DNA of 5,513 bases from Microbacteriaceae bacterium UBA963. Its GTDB lineage: Bacteria > Actinomycetota > Actinomycetes > Actinomycetales > Microbacteriaceae. Shown in pieces: positions 1-5,513 of this stretch (position 1 is its first letter; each line of letters opens with the position of its first letter). Under the pieces are notes generated by a model, which was given only the letters and a program-made list of their open reading frames with translations, was not told the origin of the DNA and ran no database searches. Position numbers and translations under genes: made by a program. Location of the stretch: assembly GCA_002292955.1 (NCBI GenBank), contig DBCH01000143.1, forward strand, positions 17,801 to 23,313, in the 5' to 3' direction.

Positions 1-179
1 GGATTGTGACTGATGGCTTCGAGAGTTGACTTGCCGACGAACTCATAGGCAGCCGCTGTGGCCACCACCTGCACGTCGTGCCCATCGAGAACGAAGGCGC
101 GGATGGCCCCAACGGCCTTGTACGCCGCGATACCACCACTAACGCCTACGACGAGGCGCAGACGCGAGGCCTCGGGCAC
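1..179 (-). CDS. coaBC: Bifunctional phosphopantothenoylcysteine decarboxylase / phosphopantothenate-cysteine ligase, N-terminal part (partial)
   Basis: The first 59 codons are present; the rest runs off the left edge. The full protein (Dfp/CoaBC, about 400 residues) joins cysteine to 4'-phosphopantothenate and then decarboxylates the product to 4'-phosphopantetheine on the way to coenzyme A. The N-terminal flavoprotein (CoaC, HFCD family) domain is recognisable from RLVVGVSGGIAAYKA (8-22), the glycine-rich FMN-binding start, and VVATAAAYEFVGKSTLEAIS (38-57), which corresponds to the conserved Thr-x2-Ala-x3-Phe-Val segment of the family. The GTG start at 179-177 is the first possible one after the in-frame rpoZ stop two codons upstream, and GGAG lies 6 nt before it, so the start is well supported. 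A one-domain CoaC cannot be excluded from this fragment, but the two-domain form is usual in Actinobacteria. Confidence 0.93.
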   Translation of the reverse strand, partial: MPEASRLRLVVGVSGGIAAYKAVGAIRAFVLDGHDVQVVATAAAYEFVGKSTLEAISHN

Positions 180-182
180 GAG

Positions 183-440
183 CTACTCCGCAGGAACGGT
201 GAGAGTGAGCTTGTTTTCGCTAATCTCGCGCAACGCAACGGTGAGCGGCTTGTCATCGATGTTGGAGTCGACCAGAGGACCAACATTGTCGAACAGGCTT
301 CCGTCGTGAAGGTCGGAGTAGTAGTCGTTAATCTGACGCGCGCGCTTAGCGGCGAAGATGACGAGAGCGTACTTCGAGTCGACCTTGGCAAGTAGGTCGT
401 CGATGGGCGGATTGATGATGCCCTGAAGTTTGGTGGCCAT
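183..440 (-). CDS. rpoZ: DNA-directed RNA polymerase omega subunit
   Basis: This 85-residue protein is the small omega subunit, which wraps the beta' C-terminus and promotes core RNA polymerase assembly. The signature region PPIDDLLAKVDSKYALVIFA (11-30) followed by AKRARQIN (31-38) is the conserved omega core, and KPLTVALREI (64-73) matches the conserved C-terminal helix. The length is normal for Actinobacteria. The ATG start is fixed by an AGGAG 6 nt upstream, made from the last codons of gmk. The gap to the gmk stop is 3 nt and the gap to the coaBC start is 3 nt. In Actinobacteria rpoZ commonly sits between gmk and coaBC, as here. In proteobacteria omega takes part in ppGpp binding through an N-terminal MAR motif. 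Here the N-terminus reads MATKLQ, so that role cannot be assumed. Confidence 0.97.
   Translation of the reverse strand: MATKLQGIINPPIDDLLAKVDSKYALVIFAAKRARQINDYYSDLHDGSLFDNVGPLVDSNIDDKPLTVALREISENKLTLTVPAE
186..189 (-). promoter_or_regulatory. Ribosome binding site for coaBC, inside the last codons of rpoZ
   Basis: The end of rpoZ reads GCG GAG TAG, giving GGAG with a 6-nt spacer (TAGCTC) to the coaBC GTG at 179. The layout matches the rpoZ site and supports the GTG start. Confidence 0.75.
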
Positions 441-443
441 GAA

Positions 444-1340
444 TTACTCCTGACTGATTCCCATCAATTCTAGGACGAAATGGACGGCGTCACTGACGTC
501 ATCGTTGATAACACACACATCGAACCGATCGGCAAGAGCAAGTTCGTGTTCTGCCGTGGTCAATCGACGCCTCTGCTGATGCTCATCCTCAGTGCCGCGG
601 GCCGCGAGTCGTTCGACGAGAGCGTCCCACGATGGCGGCAAAAGAAAGACGAGCCTGATTTCGGGCATCGCCACTTTGACGCTCATTGCCCCCTGCACAT
701 CGATTTCCAGGAGCACGGGCTTGCCGGCATCAATCGCGTCATCTACCGGTTGTCGTGGGGTGCCATAGCGATGCTCGCCGTGCACCAGAGCCCACTCGAG
801 TAGCTCAGAGTGAGACACCATTCGGTCGAACTCAGCCTCAGTGACGAAGAAATAGTGCTCGCCGTCTATCTCTCCGGGGCGGGGCGGGCGCGTCGTTACC
901 GAGATAGAGACAAAGGTGTCGGGGCGGTGAGCGCGCACACCACTGGCAACGGTTCCCTTTCCCACGCCCGACGGCCCCGCGAGCACGATGGGGATGAGCG
1001 TTCGTGGTGGATCAGCGTGCCCGGCGCGCTGAGCAAGAAAACCGACGAGTTCTCTGCGCTGCCGACGACCCAAAAAGCCAAGTCTTTTTCGGTCTGAAAT
1101 CGCCAGGACCTCGAGCGTGCGAGTCACCTTTCCGGCGCCCAGTCCGCGCAGGCACGAAAGAAACTCGGGAACGCGAAGACCCGCTTCAAACGAAGACGGA
1201 TCGGCGCTGGCCACAGCAACCACATCTAGCGGACTCCGTCGTCCATCGCGAAGCGACGCCTTTACCTGCGCTCGTCCCCGGCGCGCACGCAAGGCGGCCG
1301 CTGTTCCAGCGGCACTGTCAACAGTGGGTGGTTTAGACAA
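444..1340 (-). CDS. gmk: Fusion protein: N-terminal actinobacterial IHF (mIHF) domain and C-terminal guanylate kinase
   Basis: From a TTG start this encodes 298 residues. Residues about 10-105 resemble actinobacterial integration host factor: a basic helix (ALRARRGRAQVKASL, 16-30), then LRVPEFLSCLRGLGAGKV (55-72) and ISDRKRLGFLGRRQRREL (81-98), which parallel the helix-two-turn-helix DNA-binding part of mycobacterial mIHF. A short linker (about 106-116) leads to a complete guanylate kinase (GMP + ATP to GDP + ADP). This has a P-loop GPSGVGKGT (122-130), the GMP-binding SVTTRPPRPGE (147-157) and GEHYFF (160-165), E182, RYGTP (191-195), LEIDVQGA (211-218), a lid rich in Arg (235-260) and INDDV (278-282). 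E. coli Gmk is about 207 residues, so the kinase part is full length and the N-terminus is extra. No stop or credible internal ribosome binding site separates the domains. The ATG at 1430 was not used because it would lie 98 nt inside pyrF and add residues outside the mIHF match. The kinase call is near certain, the mIHF domain very likely, and the exact start less so. Confidence 0.95.
   Translation of the reverse strand: MSKPPTVDSAAGTAAALRARRGRAQVKASLRDGRRSPLDVVAVASADPSSFEAGLRVPEFLSCLRGLGAGKVTRTLEVLAISDRKRLGFLGRRQRRELVGFLAQRAGHADPPRTLIPIVLAGPSGVGKGTVASGVRAHRPDTFVSISVTTRPPRPGEIDGEHYFFVTEAEFDRMVSHSELLEWALVHGEHRYGTPRQPVDDAIDAGKPVLLEIDVQGAMSVKVAMPEIRLVFLLPPSWDALVERLAARGTEDEHQQRRRLTTAEHELALADRFDVCVINDDVSDAVHFVLELMGISQE
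447..451 (-). promoter_or_regulatory. Ribosome binding site for rpoZ, inside the last codons of gmk
   Basis: The end of gmk reads CAG GAG TAA, giving AGGAG with a 6-nt spacer (TAATTC) to the rpoZ ATG at 440. The site decides the start. Confidence 0.8.
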
Positions 1341-2178
1341 AGGCTTCCGCGACCTCGTTTGCCTCGCGACGCACGGCGTCTGCCACGCCGTCGCGACCGG
1401 ACTCAAGAATGCTGCGTGACTGCGCAACAATCAGCGTTGACGACGCTTTCCCAAATCGTGATCGCGCATCGCGAACAGACGCACCCTGCGCGCCGAAACC
1501 GGGAGCCAGAATGGGCATTCCCTGAAGGTCGGCGTCACTGAGGCCATACGCGCCGATGTCGGTGCTGGCGCCAATCACCACACCGACGCTCGACACAGCG
1601 TCGGGAGACGTATCTGCCCGCGCAAGTTCACGAACCGCCCTGATGACGTGGGCAGATACGGATTCGGCCGAATCCGTGAGCCGCGCGGACTGAATTGTGA
1701 CCGCCTCAGGATTCGATGTCACGCCGAGAACAAAAAGGCCCCGCTCATTGGCTTCGGCTATCTCGACCATACCCTCGAGTGAGGCTACGCCCAGATATGG
1801 CGCGACCGTGAGTGCGTCACTCGACAACGCAGATTCGGGAGAGAGCCAGGCATTCGCGTAGCCGTCCATGGTGCTGCCAATGTCGCCGCGCTTGGCATCG
1901 GCAATAACGAGAACCTCTGCATCGCTGGCTCGCGCTAACAGGGTTTCGAGAGCCGAAAACCCTGCTGAGCCAAACCGTTCAAAAAAGGAGACCTGTGGCT
2001 TGATGACGCCCGCTACTCCCACGCAGGCGTCGAGTACCCGAAGGCTGAACTCGCGCGCTCCCGCAGCAGAGTGTTCCAGCTCCCAGATGTCGAGCAGGTA
2101 GTTGTGTGGATCAATTCCCACGCAGAGGTGGCCATAACGTTGCCAGCTATCGCTCAGCCGATCACCAAACGAGGTCAT
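1333..2178 (-). CDS. pyrF: Orotidine-5'-phosphate decarboxylase, actinobacterial type
   Basis: This 281-residue enzyme decarboxylates OMP to UMP, the last step of de novo pyrimidine synthesis, in the cytoplasm. It is the longer class common in Actinobacteria, against about 230-245 residues for the E. coli type. Visible active-site elements are GIDPH at 21-25, the substrate-binding KPQVSFFERFG at 60-70, and the catalytic DAKRGDIGST at 94-103 (D94, K96, D99). VAPYLG lies at 125-130, VIGAS at 201-205, LAPGFGAQG at 224-232, and the phosphate-binding AQSRSIL at 252-258. The ATG overlaps the carB stop as ATGA and is preceded by a good ribosome binding site (GAGGAG, 7-nt spacer), so the start is secure. 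The end overlaps the next gene's proposed TTG start by 8 nt. The fold predicted from the family is a TIM barrel acting as a dimer. Nothing appears broken. Confidence 0.96.
   Translation of the reverse strand: MTSFGDRLSDSWQRYGHLCVGIDPHNYLLDIWELEHSAAGAREFSLRVLDACVGVAGVIKPQVSFFERFGSAGFSALETLLARASDAEVLVIADAKRGDIGSTMDGYANAWLSPESALSSDALTVAPYLGVASLEGMVEIAEANERGLFVLGVTSNPEAVTIQSARLTDSAESVSAHVIRAVRELARADTSPDAVSSVGVVIGASTDIGAYGLSDADLQGMPILAPGFGAQGASVRDARSRFGKASSTLIVAQSRSILESGRDGVADAVRREANEVAEAFV
1344..1348 (-). promoter_or_regulatory. Weak candidate ribosome binding site for the mIHF-gmk TTG start
   Basis: GGAAG lies only 3 nt before the TTG at 1340; a GAGG farther up (1356-1353) is 12 nt away. Neither is ideal, so initiation may depend on ribosomes finishing pyrF, whose stop codon is at 1335-1333, just past the TTG. 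Confidence 0.35.
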
Positions 2179-5100
2179 ACGGCTGCTCCTCGCTGCTCGT
2201 CGCGACGTCGCTGATACTCCTGCAGGCTCGTCACTGTCATGCCCTCGCGAGACACGTCGATCGATGCCACGGCCGCACTCACCTGCGCCATGCTCGTGAA
2301 GAGTGGCTTGTCGGCGAGCACGGCGGCAGTGCGAATCTCGTACCCGTCGGCCATGGCGCTCCGACCGCTCGGCGTATTGATTACCAGGTCAACCTCGTTG
2401 CGTGCAATGAGATCCACAATGGTGTCTTCCCCCGACCGTTCGTTGAACTTTGCCACAACGCGAACCGGGATACCGTTGCGCGCCAACATCTCCGCCGTGC
2501 CCGATGTGGCCACGATGTCGAAGCCCAGTTGTGTGAGGCGGAGAACAGGCAGAACGATGGCACGCTTGTCTCGGTCGGCAACCGACACGAAGGCTGTTCC
2601 CGAGGTCGGGAGTCGACCGAAGGCCGCCTCCTGACTTTTGGCGAAGGCACGCGGGAAATCGCGATCGATGCCCATCACCTCGCCGGTAGATTTCATCTCC
2701 GGTCCCAGGATGGCGTCAACAATTTGCCCGCTGGGGGTGCGGAAGCGCTTGAACGGGAGAACGGCTTCCTTGACGGAAATGGGTGAGTCCGTGGGCACGC
2801 GCGAGCCGTCGCTCTCCGGAAGCAGCCCCTCAGCAATCAACTCGGCCACCGTGGTGCCCATCATGATGCGACTTGCGGCTTTGGCCAGCGGAATCCCCAA
2901 CGCCTTAGAGACGAACGGAACGGTGCGACTGGCGCGCGGGTTTGCTTCGAGCACGTAGAGATTGCCCGCGCCAATCGCGAACTGAACGTTGAGCAGCCCC
3001 CGAACGCCGACCCCCTTAGCAATTGCCAGAGTGGCCTCGCGAACCCGATCCACGTCTGCGCTGCTCAGCGTGACCGGCGGAAGCGTGCACGCTGAGTCAC
3101 CCGAGTGCACACCGGCCTGTTCGATATGCTCCATCACTCCCCCGATGTAGAGAGTATTGCCGTCAAACAGCGCATCGACGTCGATCTCGATGGCGTCATC
3201 GAGAAAGCGGTCAACCAACAGAGGTTGTTCGGGGCCCACGATTGCCTGACCGCCAATGCGCACGAAGTAGTCCCGAATTCCTGGCGAATCAAAGACGATC
3301 TCCATGCCTCGGCCGCCGAGAACGTAGGAGGGCCGAACGAGAACGGGGTATCCGATTTCTTCGGCGATGCCCACGGCGCTGTCAACATCGGTTGCCGTGC
3401 CGTTCTTGGGAGCCAGGAGTCCGGCCTCGTCAAGGATGCGGGAAAACGCCCCTCTCTCCTCAGCCAGGTCGATGGCCTCTGGTGTGGTGCCCAGGATGGG
3501 AATGCCCTCGGCCTTGAGACCCTTGGCCAAGCCCAGTGCGGTCTGTCCACCGAGCTGAACAACCACACCCACGACGGTTCCGGAAGCCTGCTCCGAGTGA
3601 ATCACCTCCAGCACGTCCTCAAGTGTGAGTGGCTCAAAGTACAGGCGGTCACTTGTGTCGTAATCGGTAGAGACCGTTTCGGGATTGCAGTTCACCATGA
3701 TTGTTTCGTACCCGGCATCGTGCAGAGCGAACGAGGCGTGCACACACGAGTAATCGAACTCCACGCCCTGACCAATGCGGTTGGGGCCCGAACCGATGAT
3801 GACGACCTTCTGCTTTTCGCTCGGCGCGACCTCGGTCTCCTGGTCGTAACTCGAGTAGTGATACGGCGTCAGTGCGGGGAACTCGCCCGCACAGGTGTCC
3901 ACCGTTTTGAACACGGGACGCAGGCCGAGGTTGTGGCGCAGGCTGCGGACCTCCGGTTCGGTGATGCCGCGCAACTGGGCAATCTGAGCGTCACTAAAGC
4001 CGTGCATTTTGGCAATGCGCAGCGTGTGTGCGTTGAGTTCTTCGGCCGCGGCCACGACTTCAGCAACCTCGTTGATCAGAACAATCTGGTCGATAAACCA
4101 GGGATCAATCTTGGTGGCGTCGAAAACCTGCGCTGCAGTTGCGCCCTTGCGAAGCGCCTGTTGCACCGTCACAATCCGGCCATCGGTGGGAGTGCGGGAG
4201 AGCTCGAGCAGTTCGGCCGCAGAGCGATCCTCGTCGCCCCAATGGAAGGAGCTGCCCCTTTTCTCGAGCGAACGGAGTGCCTTCTGGAGTGCCGTGGCGT
4301 AGTTGCGACCGATAGCCATTGCTTCGCCCACAGACTTCATCGTGGTGGTGAGGCTCGAATCGGCCGAGGGAAACTTCTCGAAGGCGAAGCGAGGTACCTT
4401 GACGACCACGTAGTCGAGCGTTGGCTCGAAGCTTGCCGGAGTCACTTTGGTGATGTCGTTGGGAATCTCGTCGAGGCGATATCCGATGGCCAGTTTGGCC
4501 GCAATCTTGGCAATGGGGAAACCGGTCGCCTTAGACGCGAGGGCCGAGGACCGTGATACGCGCGGGTTCATCTCAATCACGATGACGCGCCCGGTTTCGG
4601 GATGAACTGCAAACTGAATATTGCACCCACCGGTGTCGACACCCACGAGCCGAATGATCTCGATGCCGATGTTGCGCAGGTTCTGATACTCCGGATCGGT
4701 GAGAGTAAGCGCGGGAGCAACGGTTATTGAGTCTCCGGTGTGCACTCCCACGGGGTCAACGTTCTCAATGGAACACACGACCACGGTGTTGTCGGCCGTG
4801 TCGCGCATGAGCTCTAGTTCATACTCTTTCCAGCCCAGGATGCTCTCCTCGAGGAGGACCTCTGTGGTGGGTGACTCTTGCAGACCCTGCGAGACGATTC
4901 GGGCCAGGTCGTCTTCGTTGTAGGCGAAGCCCGATCCGAGTCCACCCATGGTGAACGATGGACGCACAACGACGGGATACCCGAGCTCGAGCGCAAAACC
5001 CCGGGCTTCCTCGAGAGTGTGCGCCACAAAACTACGCGCCACATCGGCGCCAGCATCCAAAACAAGGTCCTTGAAGAGCTGGCGGTCCTCGCCCTTGCGA

Positions 5101-5468
5101 ATGGCTTCGACCTTCGCACCGATGAGTTCGACGTTGTACTTCTCGAGAATCCCCGCTTCATGAAGAGCAATAGCCGCATTGAGGGCGGTCTGTCCGCCAA
5201 GCGTGGGGAGAACCGCGTCGGGGCGTTCTTTGGCGATGATGGCCTCAATCGCCTCGGGAGTAATGGGTTCAATGTAGGTGGCGTCGGCAAAATCCGGATC
5301 CGTCATGATCGTGGCCGGGTTGGAGTTCACCAGGATGACCCGGATACCCTCGCTTCGCAGAACGCGGCAGGCCTGCGTGCCGGAGTAGTCAAACTCACAC
5401 GCCTGGCCGATGACGATGGGTCCGGACCCAATAACAAGAACCGATGTGATGTCACTGCGACGCGGCAT
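2175..5468 (-). CDS. carB: Carbamoyl-phosphate synthetase large subunit
   Basis: This 1097-residue cytoplasmic enzyme makes carbamoyl phosphate from bicarbonate, ammonia supplied by CarA and two ATP, feeding pyrimidine and arginine synthesis. Both ancient duplicated halves are visible. The first ATP-grasp synthetase half is about residues 1-403, with GSGPIVIGQACEFDYSG at 14-30, R129, R169, E215, H243 and the E299/N301 metal site. The second is about 552-951, with GSGPNRIGQGVEFDYS at 559-574, R712, E761 and E841/N843. An oligomerisation region (about 404-551) separates them, and an MGS-like allosteric domain ends the protein (about 952-1097). All expected catalytic residues I checked are present, and the length is slightly above the E. 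coli protein (about 1073). The start MPRRSDITSVLVIGSGP matches the family's usual N-terminus and overlaps the carA stop. In the allosteric domain the ATSGTA loop and K1007 are kept, but INTPSG (1030-1035) replaces the E. coli INTTSG. I see no damage. Confidence 0.98.
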   Translation of the reverse strand: MPRRSDITSVLVIGSGPIVIGQACEFDYSGTQACRVLRSEGIRVILVNSNPATIMTDPDFADATYIEPITPEAIEAIIAKERPDAVLPTLGGQTALNAAIALHEAGILEKYNVELIGAKVEAIRKGEDRQLFKDLVLDAGADVARSFVAHTLEEARGFALELGYPVVVRPSFTMGGLGSGFAYNEDDLARIVSQGLQESPTTEVLLEESILGWKEYELELMRDTADNTVVVCSIENVDPVGVHTGDSITVAPALTLTDPEYQNLRNIGIEIIRLVGVDTGGCNIQFAVHPETGRVIVIEMNPRVSRSSALASKATGFPIAKIAAKLAIGYRLDEIPNDITKVTPASFEPTLDYVVVKVPRFAFEKFPSADSSLTTTMKSVGEAMAIGRNYATALQKALRSLEKRGSSFHWGDEDRSAAELLELSRTPTDGRIVTVQQALRKGATAAQVFDATKIDPWFIDQIVLINEVAEVVAAAEELNAHTLRIAKMHGFSDAQIAQLRGITEPEVRSLRHNLGLRPVFKTVDTCAGEFPALTPYHYSSYDQETEVAPSEKQKVVIIGSGPNRIGQGVEFDYSCVHASFALHDAGYETIMVNCNPETVSTDYDTSDRLYFEPLTLEDVLEVIHSEQASGTVVGVVVQLGGQTALGLAKGLKAEGIPILGTTPEAIDLAEERGAFSRILDEAGLLAPKNGTATDVDSAVGIAEEIGYPVLVRPSYVLGGRGMEIVFDSPGIRDYFVRIGGQAIVGPEQPLLVDRFLDDAIEIDVDALFDGNTLYIGGVMEHIEQAGVHSGDSACTLPPVTLSSADVDRVREATLAIAKGVGVRGLLNVQFAIGAGNLYVLEANPRASRTVPFVSKALGIPLAKAASRIMMGTTVAELIAEGLLPESDGSRVPTDSPISVKEAVLPFKRFRTPSGQIVDAILGPEMKSTGEVMGIDRDFPRAFAKSQEAAFGRLPTSGTAFVSVADRDKRAIVLPVLRLTQLGFDIVATSGTAEMLARNGIPVRVVAKFNERSGEDTIVDLIARNEVDLVINTPSGRSAMADGYEIRTAAVLADKPLFTSMAQVSAAVASIDVSREGMTVTSLQEYQRRRDEQRGAAV
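2186..2191 (-). promoter_or_regulatory. Ribosome binding site for pyrF
   Basis: GAGGAG lies within the final codons of carB with a 7-nt spacer to the pyrF ATG at 2178. It confirms the ATGA-overlapping start. Confidence 0.75.
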
Positions 5469-5513
5469 TACTTACTCACTCCCCCACGCGACGCGAGAAC
5501 CATGTCACGGAAT
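5468..5513 (-). CDS. carA: Carbamoyl-phosphate synthetase small subunit, C-terminal end only (partial)
   Basis: Only the last 14 codons and the TAA stop are inside the window; they read FRDMVLASRGGVSK. The tail is too short and too variable to identify by itself. The call rests on position: a reading frame ending directly on the start of carB, on the same strand, is almost always carA in actinobacterial pyrimidine operons. CarA is the glutamine amidotransferase subunit that hydrolyses glutamine and passes ammonia to CarB. Its stop codon and the carB start share one base (TAATG, 5470-5466), so the two subunits are probably translationally coupled, which suits a 1:1 complex. The 5' part of the gene lies beyond position 5513. 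Confidence 0.72.
   Translation of the reverse strand, partial: FRDMVLASRGGVSK
5479..5485 (-). promoter_or_regulatory. Probable ribosome binding site for carB
   Basis: The minus strand reads GGGGGAG here, inside the last codons of carA, with a 10-nt spacer to the carB ATG. The spacing is rather long, and the TAATG stop/start overlap suggests coupling with carA translation also contributes. Confidence 0.5.

Noticed and set aside
984..986. Internal GTG just before the P-loop as a separate guanylate kinase start
   Set aside because: It is in frame, but no Shine-Dalgarno-like sequence precedes it and the frame is open through the mIHF domain, so a fusion is the simpler reading.
1004..1419. Overlapping plus-strand open frames of about 100 codons opposite the mIHF domain and the end of pyrF
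   Set aside because: They are Arg/Pro/Ala-rich shadows of the real minus-strand frames, with no recognisable domain.
1341..1430. N-terminal extension of mIHF-gmk to the ATG at 1430 (328 residues)
   Set aside because: The extra 30 residues come from sequence encoding the end of pyrF, lie outside the mIHF match, and would require a 98-nt overlap.
2106..2786. A 226-codon plus-strand open frame opposite the start of pyrF and the end of carB
   Set aside because: It is antisense to two well-supported genes, with composition typical of a shadow frame and no recognisable motif.
3105..4556. A 483-codon open frame on the plus strand, antisense to carB
   Set aside because: It lies wholly opposite a highly conserved carB. 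Its translation resembles no family I recognise, and long antisense frames arise from the codon bias of GC-rich genes. No separate promoter or ribosome binding site evidence supports it.
3816..5468. Internal sequence similarity between the two halves of carB, considered as a DNA repeat
   Set aside because: It is the ancient protein-level duplication found in every CarB, not a recent nucleotide repeat.

Overview
The window looks like chromosomal DNA from a moderately GC-rich actinobacterium, most likely of the Microbacteriaceae or a close relative. The evidence is the gene order carA-carB-pyrF-mihF/gmk-rpoZ-coaBC, which is typical of Actinobacteria. It also includes the actinobacterial-type PyrF and an actinobacteria-only IHF (mIHF) domain. 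The exact genus cannot be told from the sequence.

All genes lie on the minus strand, so the operon reads from high to low coordinates. In transcription order they are: the last 14 codons of carA (5513-5468); complete carB, the large subunit of carbamoyl-phosphate synthetase (5468-2175); pyrF, orotidine-5'-phosphate decarboxylase (2178-1333); one gene encoding an mIHF-like DNA-binding domain fused to guanylate kinase (1340-444); rpoZ, RNA polymerase omega (440-183); and the first 59 codons of coaBC for coenzyme A synthesis (179-1). Only six bases are non-coding (441-443 and 180-182). There are no RNA genes, mobile elements, CRISPR arrays, terminators or stretches without a gene.

CarA/CarB and PyrF supply the start and end of de novo UMP synthesis. 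Gmk turns GMP into GDP, RpoZ helps assemble the RNA polymerase that consumes the nucleotides, and CoaBC makes 4'-phosphopantetheine. The junctions are a TAATG overlap (carA/carB), an ATGA overlap (carB/pyrF), an 8-nt overlap using a TTG start (pyrF/gmk), and two nearly identical stop-codon-start junctions (gmk/rpoZ and rpoZ/coaBC). These imply one polycistronic message with strong translational coupling.

Two observations stand out. One is the fusion of the nucleoid protein mIHF to guanylate kinase, which in many actinobacteria are separate adjacent genes. The other is that mIHF-gmk, rpoZ and coaBC share one reading frame, broken only by two stop codons set in matching junctions. Otherwise this is an ordinary housekeeping operon, and I see no accessory or defence system.
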